This document shows, piece after piece, positions 34,170 to 44,418 of a stretch of DNA of 64,000 nt. The DNA lies in assembly GCA_032622095.1 (NCBI GenBank), contig CP136063.1, positions 220,119,982 through 220,183,981 on the forward strand, written 5' to 3'. Position numbers and translations under genes: made by a program. How positions within the stretch are numbered: position 1 is the stretch's first letter; each line of letters opens with the position of its first letter. The notes under the pieces were generated by a model that worked only from the letters and a program-made list of their open reading frames with translations, made no database searches and was not told where the DNA came from. The DNA is from Siphonodentalium dalli. Taxonomy: Eukaryota > Mollusca > Scaphopoda > Gadilida > Siphonodentaliidae.

Positions 34170-34735
34170 TTATACCGCCACTTTCGAAGAAAATGGGGGG
34201 TATACTGGATTGACTGCATCTGTCCGTCCGTCACACTTTCTCCCTCTGTGTGTCTGTCCGATCCGTGTGTCCGTCCGTCCAACCTCATAACTCGAACGAC
34301 TATGAACCGATTTCAATAATGTTTTGTATGCAACCTCCTTAGGACTGCCTCTCCTCATGATGCTAATTACGGTGCGGTCTGACTTTCTTTTTTAAAGTTA
34401 CGCCTTACTTTTCGACTTAGAAAATTCTGTCCGACTTAATAACTTTAACAAATATGAACCGATTTCAATAATTTTTGGTATACATGCTTCTCACAACACC
34501 CTCTCTACATGATGCGGCTCAGGGTTGGCTCGGACTGTTTTTCCTAACATTACACTTCATTTTCGACTTATTTTGACTTAGAAAATTTTGGGATTTTTTG
34601 TGTGTGGATGCTATCAAGTTAGGATATTTTCTGGAAGTTTCTTCGAATATGGGTTCGGAACACTTTACGGATAATACGGGTTGAATTTGCCACGGTGGGG
34701 GTATGCTAGCATGCGAGTGCACACCTCTTGTTTTT
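34170..34735 (+). repeat. Family D relative, TATACCGCC type
   Basis: Head TATACCGCCACTTTCGAAG with TCTGTCCGTCCGTC, units with AACTATGAACCGATTTCAATA-type blocks (CTATGAACCGATTTCAAT), TTCGACTTAGAAAATT twice, and tail GGTGGGGGTATGCTAGC with CTCTTGTTT. Same block order as 10164-11130 but diverged. Confidence 0.55.
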
Positions 34736-35565
34736 AAACTATTTTCCATGCAGCATCCAAGATTTCACAGATATTTCTAATCAGCTTTCCCAGTGGAAAA
34801 CACTTTAGAAAGCTGATATTTTTTGTATTTTTGCATTTATTTGTATATTTTCATGTCATTGTGGTCAGTTTCTCTGTACGAGTATATTTACTTTTGAGAC
34901 ACTGATTTATTATATTTCTAATGTCATTGTGATCAGTTGCTCTGCATAAGTTCATGTAATAATTTATGCTTTATTCTCTGATCCAAGTTACATAATAGGA
35001 TATTGAGACAGGAATAGGTATATACAAAGATATCAATAACTTATGAGACACTGATTTATTCTTCAATAGCTGATATACTAGTACACATCTTTGATATATG
35101 CATTTTTTTACTATTATTTTGTATTTGGTTATTTTTGCTATATGAATTAATTATTTGTGTATCTCAGATAAAGTAATATTTTTTTATTCATTGTGAAATA
35201 TTTCATGAGTATTTTGAGTAGTCATTTTCCATATATATTTGACTTTATTGTGAATGATTTTTGGAACCTTGGTTGAGGTTCAGTCATTCATACTAACATT
35301 GCTAATTATTATTGCTGTTTAATTGTTCGCATAACTACTCAAATTGCTTTGTGCGATATTCCTTTTTGATTGTGTATTTCTATTTATATGTATCAAGTTA
35401 CCATATATATTTGAATTCTTAATGGTACGAGAAAGAATAGAACATAGCTTCATTTGCCACTTCGAAACTGCTTGAATTATACATCAGGTATCAAATATAT
35501 TGACCAACAAATAAGAATGAAAATGACATCGGTATGCCTGAGTTATTAGGTAAGCGCGAGTTCAT
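34736..35565. other. AT-rich intergenic sequence
   Basis: No gene. A few weak direct repeats (for example GAGACACTGATTTATT at 34896 and 35044, TGTGGTCAGTTTCTCTG and TGTGATCAGTTGCTCTG) suggest an old tandem duplication of about 75-150 bp. Confidence 0.4.
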
Positions 35566-35960
35566 TTAACCCTTTAACCAACAGCATATATAAGAGAATG
35601 CATTGGCTTAACACATATTAAAAATGATAAAATTGTCAAAGAATGTAGAAAAATATTATAAAAATTGTTAAAAAATGTAAGAAAAAATTATAAAATTGTT
35701 AAAGAATGTAAGAAAAAATGGTAAAAAGTGTTTTTTAGGCCAATGCATTCTCTTATATATGCGAGGCGACCTATGGTCGACTCGCATATATAAGAGAATG
35801 CATTGGCACAGGGCATAACTGTAACCATCACAATGTGGTCAATGAACCGGTTCCAATGATATCCATATTTGTATGGTGTTATTGAGACAGACCGAAGATA
35901 TTTTAGGCTGTTGAAGCTTTATTTGGGTGTTTTTGGCCGTTTTGTTGGGTAAAGGGTTAA
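35566..35960. mobile_element. Family A piggyBac-like MITE, copy 3 (one hairpin arm lost)
   Basis: TTAA-bounded. After CCCTTTAACCAACAG the sequence jumps to CATATATAAGAGAATGCATT, so the outer arm and centre of hairpin 1 are deleted. The spacer is lengthened by a duplicated TTAAAAAATGTAAGAAAAAA-like block. Hairpin 2 and the right end are intact. Confidence 0.7.
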
Positions 35961-36077
35961 TCATAATCCACATGACAAACTTTCTTGAGACTTAAAGATC
36001 AAGATGAAGAAATGGCTAGCTTTGGAGATATCAATTCATACAATTGTGCACCAACTTTGGTGCAAAATCAATGGCCA

Positions 36078-36546
36078 TTAACCCTTTACCCAACAAAACG
36101 CCCAGAAAAATACCCCAAATGAAGCTGCCACAGCCTAAATTATCTTGGGTCTGTCTCAATAGAACCATACAAATATGGATATCATTGGAACCGGCTCATT
36201 GACCACATTGTGATAGTTACAGTTATGCCCTGTGCCAATGCATTCTCTTATATATGCGAGTCGACCATAGGTCGCCTCGCATATATAAGAGAATGCATTG
36301 GCCTAAAAACATTTAATATTTTAACACTTTTTACCATTTTTTCTTACATTCTTTAACAATTTTATAATTTATTTTTACATTTTTTAACAATTTTTATAAT
36401 ATTTTTCTACATTCTTTGACAATTTTATCATTTTTAATATTTGTTAAGCCAATGCATTCTCTTATATATGCGAGGCGACCTATGGTCGACTCGCATATAT
36501 AAGAAAATGCATTGGCACAGGGCCGTTTTGTTGGGTAAAGGGTTAG
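36078..36546. mobile_element. Family A piggyBac-like MITE, copy 4
   Basis: Left TTAACCCTTTACCCAACAAA, right GTTGGGTAAAGGGTTAG (the TSD has mutated from TTAA to TTAG). It has both hairpins and the same lengthened spacer as copy 3, read in the opposite orientation. Copies 3 and 4 form an inverted pair 117 bp apart. Confidence 0.7.
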
Positions 36547-36944
36547 CCAATTCTAACCAACACCGACCTGGTTTGCCATACCCAGTTCAACCATACTATA
36601 ACTGGAGTTACCCAAATTGGTATTGCAACAGACCAATGCTGCACAAGTACCAGCTCCATCTGGTTTGTATTATATTACTGTTAGCTTTAAAATGCCACAG
36701 CCAGAAGATCAGTCAAACCACATTGATACAGTTAACCATGAACAGACTACCAACGAACCAATGGTGACAAATGAGAAAGATGAATGGAACAAGATTTTAC
36801 CTCGAATAGAAACTAGTTTAATCATAAATAAAATCTCAGTTTAATCTAAGATTATCCTAGTGAATGATCTTGTTGATTGTCTTGATTGGTAAAAATCATT
36901 GGCTATCTTATTGAAAAAGTGTATAGGACACCATAGTATCATTC

Positions 36945-37328
36945 ATGCATATGAAGTTGATCTTGACGAAGTACAAGTACATAACTGACTTTCTGATAGA
37001 AGAGATTTTATACAGAGAATGGTCAAAAGGGAAAGATTGGATTTTTGACCTCTGCAAGCTCAATAGGAAGAGGATTATCAATGGGATTGAAGGTGGATCC
37101 AGTACACTTGAGGAGCTCACAAGCCATATCTCTTCATGGATCCATAGGGATGAACAAGCAAGTGCAAGGTCTATGAGAACTACACCGCGACTTCGTAGAC
37201 TTGCCCGTCGTATCAGGGAAGATATAACAAATATGACAATGACTCCGATCCCAATGACCGCCTCCCGGTTAGGAAATCAACTAATGCGCTCCCAAGATGC
37301 GCCGGTTTTTCCACTGGATCCAGTTTAA
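36945..37328 (+). CDS. Unassigned coding-like frame (127 codons)
   Basis: I do not recognise this product. It begins MHMKLILTKYKYITDFLIEE and includes a REWSKGKDWIFDLCKLNRKR stretch, then an Arg-rich TTPRLRRLARRIRED segment. Composition is plausible for a real soluble protein: charged and without low-complexity runs. Its stop overlaps the next frame's ATG by one base (TAATG at 37326-37330). Upstream, 36546-36840 has Pro/Tyr/Trp-rich then acidic frames in other phases, so this may be a decayed transposon ORF or a host exon remnant. Confidence 0.3.
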   Translation: MHMKLILTKYKYITDFLIEEILYREWSKGKDWIFDLCKLNRKRIINGIEGGSSTLEELTSHISSWIHRDEQASARSMRTTPRLRRLARRIREDITNMTMTPIPMTASRLGNQLMRSQDAPVFPLDPV

Positions 37329-37798
37329 TGCTCAAACCAATCTCAGAAAATAAGTTACCAGAGAAGATGGCAGCCAAGATGGCCACCGAAGATCAACTGT
37401 CGGGAAATGTGTCTATCCAAGACTCCAAGGGTCAATCAGTCGACAAACTGCTAGGCTTGAATGGCTATGCCATGAGATTGGATGTTGACATAAATACCCG
37501 ATCACATTCCAATGACAAGAAGCAAGATATGTCACTGGGGGGAATAGTGGAGACAGCTGATCATCCCTCCAACTCACTTGAGTCATTGCAAAGGGAAAGA
37601 AATAATATAAAATTACTCACACCGGACAATTACTCAAGAAATCCAGCTCAGCGCGAGAAGCAATTGCTTCACGAGGCAGCTATCAAGAATAATGCCAATC
37701 TGGACCATGGAGAAAAGCGAGGCCATACAACTCAATCAACTGAGAATCAGAGCCCGACCACTGACGTCTGTTCAAACCAGACACAAATGCACACATAG
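37328..37798 (+). CDS. Unassigned coding-like frame (156 codons)
   Basis: Hydrophilic, Asn/Gln/Asp/Lys-rich, starting MLKPISENKLPEKMAAKMAT with no domain I can name and no cysteine or histidine cluster. The ATG overlaps the preceding stop in a TAATG arrangement, which some non-LTR retrotransposons use for ORF coupling, but no reverse transcriptase follows. It could be part of one degraded ORF1-type or gag-type protein together with 36945-37328. Low confidence that it is expressed. Confidence 0.3.
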   Translation: MLKPISENKLPEKMAAKMATEDQLSGNVSIQDSKGQSVDKLLGLNGYAMRLDVDINTRSHSNDKKQDMSLGGIVETADHPSNSLESLQRERNNIKLLTPDNYSRNPAQREKQLLHEAAIKNNANLDHGEKRGHTTQSTENQSPTTDVCSNQTQMHT

Positions 37799-38119
37799 GA
37801 GGTCCGCACACCATACAAATGAGATGGGCACTCCAGATCAGTGGCCATGGGATCCGGGCAGGTATAAAACATCCCACACATTTGCCAGTGGTATTCAATG
37901 CCTCTTTGGGGTTTGGAAAATATGATTGCAGTCAACAGACTCAACCCTGCCACTGCGATACACAGGTATTCAACAACTGATATAAGAAAATGACTCACTG
38001 GACGTGATTAAGATTTATATTTACAAGTTCATTAAATCATACATGAACCAAGTGTCCGGTATATTTTAGATTTTAGACCGATGCTATGTGATTAAATCAT
38101 GAACGATGCACATGGATCG

Positions 38120-38334
38120 TCGTAATCTTCTAGTCTTAGCATTACTAAATTCACCATCTGGGGACAAATGACAGGCACACTAAACTCAGGCTTGTGTAAA
38201 TGTGTCTGACATTTGCAAAATGAGGTCCCCAGAGGGTTAATTTAGTGATGCTATCACACACAGCGGGCTAGCATCACCAAATTCACCCTCTGGGGACATC
38301 ATTATGCTTTGGCCTCAACGGCTATGGGAGATCT
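38120..38334. mobile_element. Compound family B junction
   Basis: A short B fragment (GCATTACTAAATTCACCATC to CACACTAAACTCAGGCTTG) abuts, after GTGTAAATGTGTCTGAC, the left end of a second B element running to 38334. The same junction, in reverse complement, is at about 56353-56478. The second B element is interrupted by a family C MITE and then lost. Confidence 0.6.
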
Positions 38335-38492
38335 ACTGTAATGCCCTAATTAATCGACTGCTTAACCACAGCAGAATTATGGGTAACTTTTCAGGATTTA
38401 GTCAGAAATATGGCTTGTTGCCATTCATCGGAAAGCTCTCCCCGAGAGCTTTCCGATGAATGGCAACAAACAAGCCATATTTCCGACTGAAT
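38334..38492. mobile_element. Family C palindromic MITE, copy 5, truncated
   Basis: Starts after TA in the B interior (CTGTAATGCCCTAATTAATC) and passes the centre GCTCTCCCCGAGAGC. It breaks off in TATTTCCGACTGAATCC, where an AATCC shared with the neighbouring sequence marks the junction. A 4-bp ACAA duplication occurs in the right arm. Confidence 0.65.
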
Positions 38493-38596
38493 CCAAGCAA
38501 ACCAGCAGCCATGTTGACTTTATGTCTCTTATACATTTATTGTGACCATGTTTGACCATATAAAGATATGTTAACCGTAGTGATTAGTCTTTTGAT
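38487..38596. other. Empty-site copy of the 30.9/33.4-kb insertion target
   Basis: AATCCAAGCAAACCAGCAGC then GTTGACTTTATGTCTCTTAT then ACCATGTTTGACCATATAAA. The left part equals 30900-30934 and the right part equals 33379-33460, joined without the 2.44-kb element. Similarity ends at about ATCACTA. Confidence 0.8.
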
Positions 38597-40258
38597 TATC
38601 ACTATAATGCGCACATTCTGCATGCCTCCTTTCTTTGTATTTTGTTCACAGTAACAATCAAAACAATTTGTGTAAAATCAAAAGCCTTTCCTCAGATGGA
38701 GATGACCTCATGCTGGATTCGTGGATATTTTTGCATTCATTGGGTAGGGAATACATACACTGATAATAACTGTTATTATTTTAATTTTTTTTTTCAGTTA
38801 ATTAAACATTTCTTTGATACAGACCTTGTTTTGAGGTAAATGGTCTGCACTGTTCGTCGCAGCGACTGTCAAAACTCACCTGTGTTCATGGATGTAGCTC
38901 AGAATTCAGCCCCCCTAATGACTTACCGATGTATAATGCGCATTTTGACGGGAAATAGTGGGTCAGAAAGTTGGGACTTATAGACATAAATCTATGGTAA
39001 ATTAAAATGCGAGAGGCTGATTACTACTAAACATTTGCCGACAAAGCGTTACCCAGGATGGTGTAGACAACTGTGCATGTGGTCAAGGCTATTGATCATG
39101 TCTTATTCAGGCACAAAGTGTAGGATTCCTTGCAATCTGTTAATCATCAGTGTCGGTGATCACTTGTCCTGTGTAAAAAGGGGCCTGAGCAACCATAGAT
39201 CTGTGGCTATTTTGTGACCAATATTAAGTCAAGGTTGGGGAGGGGAATGAGTCAGCTGGACGGCCGGTCTGCCATAGTAGTGGAAACCCTGAATACATGT
39301 ACAACATCAATGCTCATTAACTTAGAGTTGAGTTGGGATGCCTTGTGAAAAGGAATTACTTTTATTTTGTGTTTCCATGAGTGTAGGATAGTAGCACACG
39401 ATGATGTATCATCTAACAGCCATCGATTGTTGCGAACCTTTCCTTATGCGTCCATACACTGTACATATCTCAGATCATGCAGGATCATGTACAATAATTT
39501 TGGTACGACAATACGCCAATGAAGGACGGTGTTCAATCAATCAGATTTTATACGATCCCAATGTATTACTCAATTTAATTGACATATGTTTCATCTACGA
39601 CTGTACTTCAACTGTATTAATTAGTAAATTATAGACGCATTTTCTTCTTACAATCAAGTTATAGATTGATGACTAAAATGAGATGGGTTCGCAATTGTGA
39701 GAGATAGTTTGCCATCGGTGGCTGTTCTATTCTATTTTCTGCCATTTTCGAAACATGTGCGCACAAGCGACATGTTTTGACTACCTATATATTCAGTTGT
39801 CTGTGTTGATTGAGTGGATGAGTGTTGGCACACAGAAAGCAAATAAAATGAAAGGTTTTTCCCACTACATCCCCGCTTACGATAGCAAAGTGCTTTATTT
39901 GCGGAAATCTGCCATAAATTACAGTAATCTAAAAATATAGTATCGGTGCACAGCTGTGAGTCGTGCTGCGATCATTCCGCGATGGTGAAAGAAAGAGTAC
40001 CCCAGTCGGACCCGAATAAGAATGAAAATACACATTAGTAATGTCTGCCCGAATTCCAGACACAAATATTTTTTCTCAGTTAATTTGGGCGGCACCTATT
40101 GTTGGTGAATTTGGGCACGATACCGGTCACCGGTATAAGTTGGCCCCTGGATTACTCCCTGGGTTATCAAATGTTTTTTTTTATAGATATTTTATTTGTA
40201 TTTATATAGAGGTTTCAGTGTAAGTATAGAAGGCGGATGACTTTTCTGCACGAGAGGT
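38597..40258. other. Intergenic, no gene recognised
   Basis: Unique-looking sequence with short chance frames only. No repeat terminus identified. Confidence 0.4.
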
Positions 40259-40663
40259 CTAGATCTCTTGGTCACTCATTTGTAGTCTTGTCCCTGGCTC
40301 AGATGCTCCGTGCAACTCCACAACGTAACGCTTTTCCATCAATAGTCCAGTAAGTGCCACCATCTTTGAGTGCGAAATTTGTCCGGCTATTTTTTTCAGA
40401 TACGACATCATGAGCTCATGATTTAGTAGCTGTACTGCTTTCTTATCATTCAGTACACCTGGACGGTGGTTACCTGGGGTATTTCTGGTGATGCTATATT
40501 TATCAATGATGTAATCCCCATAAAATGTATGGTGGCACTTATTAGTTGCTAATTGCGGCATACCGGAACTTTGCGCCTTACTTGTAGCATAAATGAGGCT
40601 GCACACTAGGAAGGAGTCCAAGTCATTAAGACGTTTTGTGTGATCACCAAAGTTAAGCGACAT
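40259..40663 (-). CDS. Unassigned open frame (134 codons)
   Basis: I do not recognise it. It begins MSLNFGDHTKRLNDLDSFLV and ends EPGTRLQMSDQEI. It is hydrophilic with a Met-rich VLNDKKAVQLLNHELMMSYL region, has no obvious domain, signal or membrane segment, and lies 120 bp upstream (opposite strand) of a broken reverse transcriptase. It could be a host exon, a transposon remnant or chance. Confidence 0.22.
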   Translation of the reverse strand: MSLNFGDHTKRLNDLDSFLVCSLIYATSKAQSSGMPQLATNKCHHTFYGDYIIDKYSITRNTPGNHRPGVLNDKKAVQLLNHELMMSYLKKIAGQISHSKMVALTGLLMEKRYVVELHGASEPGTRLQMSDQEI

Positions 40664-40786
40664 CGAGCTCGTTTAGTCCTTGGATGGGTGATCGGCTGGG
40701 AATTCTGGACAGATTGGCTAAGCTGTTTATAATGATCAGTAGGTCACTAACAGGGCTTATTTAGATAGATGCACCTTGCTGGAGGC

Positions 40787-41106
40787 CTAAGCAAAGGGGA
40801 CCAATATGATTGTGTTTTCGTAGATATTGCCAAGGCCTTTGACAAAGTATCACACCAACATTACATCTGCTAATGAAACTCCAACAGCTTGGAATAGATG
40901 GCCCCTTGAATGGTTGGATCGCAAACTTCCTGAAAGATCGCACTAAGCGGCAAGTTACTTATATTCTGGAGGCTCAGACATCATCGCCTGCTGACATCAT
41001 CTCTGGTGTTCCACAGGGAAATTTTCTTGGCCCCTTGCTGTTCTCCATGTCCATTAATGACCTGCAAGACATAGCTACATCAACAACCAAGTTCTTCACT
41101 GACAAT
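40787..41106 (+). pseudogene. Non-LTR retrotransposon reverse transcriptase fragment
   Basis: Encodes the palm region of a LINE-type reverse transcriptase: a VDIAKAFDKVSH block with the first catalytic aspartate region, then after a frameshift at about 40855-40863 HLLMKLQQLGIDG, GWIANFLKDRTKRQV, the SGVPQGNFLGPLLF block and INDLQDIATSTTKFFTDN. The sequence stops exactly before the expected DD of the catalytic F/YADD motif, where a family A-prime MITE begins (TTAA at 41110). The endonuclease, thumb and C-terminus are absent. It is a dead fragment, and its sequence blocks differ from those of the element at 47-52 kb. Confidence 0.8.
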
Positions 41107-41109
41107 TGT

Positions 41110-41331
41110 TTAACCCTTTCATTATGGGAGCTTCAGGTATGCTGGCGTAGCATTAAAGATCCTGTGCCAGTGCATTCTCTTATAAATAATTGAGTCTCCC
41201 ATAGGGACTGGAGCCTCATATATATAAGAGAAAGCACTGGTTTACAAGGTCAAAGTAAATATTGTTAGGCCAATGTATTCTCTTTTATATGCATAGGGAG
41301 CCTCGCATATATGAAAGAATGCATTGACACT
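41110..41331. mobile_element. Family A-prime piggyBac-like MITE, right end lost
   Basis: Left TTAACCCTTTCATTATGGGA and both hairpins are recognisable. After GAATGCATTGACAC the expected CAGGGTTTTCG end is missing and an E-type array region begins. Confidence 0.6.
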
Positions 41332-41354
41332 TTGTTATTGTAATAACTACGGAT

Positions 41355-42946
41355 CAATAATAAGTATAGAAAGGGTTTATCTTATTATCTGAAATTTCCT
41401 ATGGAATAACAACTCATCAATGAGGCTTTAATATAGAAAGGGTTGAACTTATTATGTGAACATTTCCTATGGGATAACTACTCACCAATGATGCTTTAAT
41501 ATAGAAAAGGTTAAACTTATTATCTGAACATTTCCTATAGGATAACTACTCATCAATGATGCTTTAGTATAGAAATGTTTAAACTTATTATCTGAACATT
41601 TTCTTTGGGATAACTACTCATCAATGATGCTTTAGTATAGAAAGGGTTAAACTTATTAGCTGAACATTTCCCATGGAATAACTACTCATCAATGATGCTT
41701 TAGTACAGAAAGGGTTAAAACTTATTATCTGAACATTTCCTATGGGATAACTACTCATCAATGATGCTTTAGTATAGAAAGGGTTAAACATATTATCTGA
41801 ACATTTCCTATGGATAACTACTCATCAATGATGCTTTAGTATAGAAAGGGTTAAACTTATTACCCGAACATTTATTATGGGATAACTACTCATCAATAAT
41901 GCTTTAGTATAGAAAGGGTTAAACTTATTAGCTGAACATTTCCCATGGAATAACTACTCATCAATGATGCTTTAGTACAGAAAGGGTTAAAACTTATTAT
42001 CTGAACATATCCTATGGGATAATTACTCAGGAATGATGCTTTAGTATAGAAAGGGTTAAACTTACTATCTGAACATTTCTTATGGGATAACTACTCATCA
42101 ATGATGCTTTAGTATAGAAAGGGTTAAACATATTATCTGAACATTTCCTATGGATAACTACTCATCAATGATGCTTTAGTATAGAAAGGGTTAAACTTAT
42201 TACCCGAACATTTCTTATGGGATAACTACTCATCAATAATGCTTTAGTATAGAAAGGGTTAAACTTATTAGCTGAACATTTCCCATGGAATAACTACTCA
42301 TCAATGATGCTTTAGTACAGAAAGGGTTAAAACTTATTATCTGAACATATCCTATGGGATAATTACTCAGGAATGATGCTTTAGTATAGAAAGGGTTAAA
42401 CTTACTATCTGAACATTTCTAATGGGATAACTACTCATCAATGATGCTTTAGTATAGAAAGGGTTGAAGTTATTATCTGAACATTTCCCATGGGATAACT
42501 ACTCATAAATGATGCTTTAGTATAGAAAGGGTTAAACTTATTATCTGAACATTTCTTATGGGATAACTACTCATCAATGATGCTTTAGTATAGAAAGGGT
42601 TAAACTTATTATCTGAACATTTCCTATGGGATAACTACTTATCAATGATGCTTTAGTATAGAAAGGGTTAAACGTATTATCTGAACATTTCCTATGGGAT
42701 AACTACTCATCGATGATGCTTTAGTATAGAAAGGGTTAAACTTATTATCTGAACATTTCCTATGGGATAACTACTTATCAATGATGCTTTAGTATAGAAA
42801 GAGTTAAACGTATTATCTGAACATTTCCTATGAGATAACTACTCATCAATGATGCTTTAGTATAGAAAGGGTTGAACTTAATATCTGAACATTTCCTATG
42901 AGATAACTACTGGTCAATGATGCTTCAGAGTACAGAAAGGGTTAAA
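41355..42946. repeat. 68-bp tandem array 2 (about 23 units, higher-order structure)
   Basis: Same unit as at 5887-6570 (CTTATTATCTGAACATTTCC ... TTTAGTATAGAAAGGGTTAA). A five-unit block of about 337 bp is repeated: variant marks TTAGCTGAACATTTCCCATG, AACATATCCTATGGGATAAT, GGAATGATG and TTACCCGAACATTT recur in the same order from about 41930 and from about 42267. The right edge is at GAGTACAGAAAGGGTTAA. Confidence 0.85.
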
Positions 42947-43148
42947 TACTACATTTACTAAAATATGTTATGTTACTTTGTTTGGAGAGGAAGGAAGGAA
43001 TATTAAGTGCCTTGCGCCCTTGTCCTCCAATCCATTTGCTATGTTTAGAGCAATAAAATATGTTAAACTAAACTAAAATATGGATTACATGCGACTACCA
43101 TAATTATAAAGGGTTAATGTGGACAGACTTGTATCACTCATGTTCAGT

Positions 43149-43641
43149 TTAACACTTTCTATACTAAATACTCATCGACGAGAAGTTTCCTTAGGAAATA
43201 TTCAGATAATATGTTCACCAATCGACAATACTGTACAGTAATGCCCTAAGTAATCGACCTCTTAACCAAAGCAGAATTATGGGTAACTTTTCAGAATTTA
43301 GTCGGAAATATGGCTTGTTGCCATTCATCGGAAAGCTCTCGAGAGCTTTCCGATGAATGGCAACAAGCCATATTTCCGACTAAATTCTGAAAAGTTACCC
43401 ATAATTCTGCTTTGGTTAAGAGGTCGATTACTTAGGGCATTACTGTAGGTCGTTTGTTGAATTTATTATCTGAACATTACTCACCAAAGAATATGAATCC
43501 TTCTGAACCTGTATATCAGGTTTTCGTTTGTCTGTTGTCTGCTTTTATTAGTTGAACATCCCTCCAAATGAATAATGGACTATTCCAATGTATACTTTTA
43601 TAACTGAATGGGAGAATCTTATTTAGTATAGAGAGGGTTAA
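43149..43641. mobile_element. Family E piggyBac-like MITE with nested family C
   Basis: TTAACACTTTCTATACTAAA at the left, TTTAGTATAGAGAGGGTTAA at the right. Interior CTCATCGACGAG, GTCTGCTTTTATTAG and CCAATGTATACTTTTATAAC. A family C palindrome (43234-43447) splits it; without that the element is about 280 bp. It is the unamplified form of the element seen at 5690. Confidence 0.65.
43234..43447. mobile_element. Family C palindromic MITE, copy 6
   Basis: TA-flanked CAGTAATGCCCTAAGTAATC ... inverse, 210 bp. Unusually both arms carry matching departures from other copies (CCAAAGCAG with CTGCTTTGG, and CAGAATTTAG with CTAAATTCTG), so the arms have stayed identical to each other. Confidence 0.75.
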
Positions 43642-43987
43642 ACACTGGTTTAGATATATTATTAATTTAATAGAGTCTGGCACCTTTAGAGTTAAGACAT
43701 TTTAGCATAACAATCTTTATATCTATTTGCCTCATCACTCTCGGTTACACGATCCTGTCTGCCTGACACATTCCTGCATATACAATTATATGAAGGCTGC
43801 ATTGTATACTACATACATCCACACCCTCTCAAACTACCTGCTTATGGTACACAAACATTCATTTGAGAAAGCCTTTGTGCTAGTTGATAGAAAGATAAAT
43901 CGTCAGATTTATTTTTAAATATTTGCACTTGAGATATTATCATAAATAGCTTCTCTGTTTCTTGTTGATTTTTACACCCACAAATAA

Positions 43988-44351
43988 TTAACCCTTTCAT
44001 GACGAGAGCCGCACTGGTGCAGCATTAAAGATCCTGTGCCAGTACATTCTCTTACATGTATATATGCGAGTCTCCCATAGGGAGCCTCGCATATATAAGA
44101 GAATGCACTGGTTTACAAGATCAAGGTAAATATTATTATGCCAATGTATTCTCTTATATACAGCAATGCCCTAAGTAATCGACCCCTTAACCACAGCAGA
44201 ATTATGGGTAACTTTTCAGGAATTAGTCGGAAATATGGCTTGTTCCCATATCTCCGACTAAATCCTGAAAAATTACCCATAATTCTGCTGTGGTTAAGGG
44301 GTCGATTAATTAGGGCATTACTGTATGCGAGGCTCCCTATGAAAGGGTTAA
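43988..44351. mobile_element. Family A-prime piggyBac-like MITE with nested family C
   Basis: Left TTAACCCTTTCATGACGAGA, right ATGAAAGGGTTAA. The second hairpin is interrupted at CTCTTATA|TGCGAGGCTCCC by a family C element, after which the element ends early (its outer arm is deleted). Confidence 0.7.
44159..44325. mobile_element. Family C palindromic MITE, copy 7, centre deleted
   Basis: TA-flanked CAGCAATGCCCTAAGTAATC ... GGGCATTACTG, 163 bp. The arms join at GGCTTGTTCCCATATCTCCG, so roughly 50 bp of the palindrome tip is missing. Confidence 0.7.
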
Positions 44352-44418
44352 CCAGTTCCTTCTCTTGGAAGGAGAGTAGTTCCCTCTTGCTATGTTCATG
44401 CCCTGGAGGGTAGTTCCC

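Noticed and set aside
41355-42946. CRISPR-like regularly spaced repeat
   Set aside because: The units are contiguous with no unique spacers and the context is eukaryotic transposon DNA; it is a tandem array.
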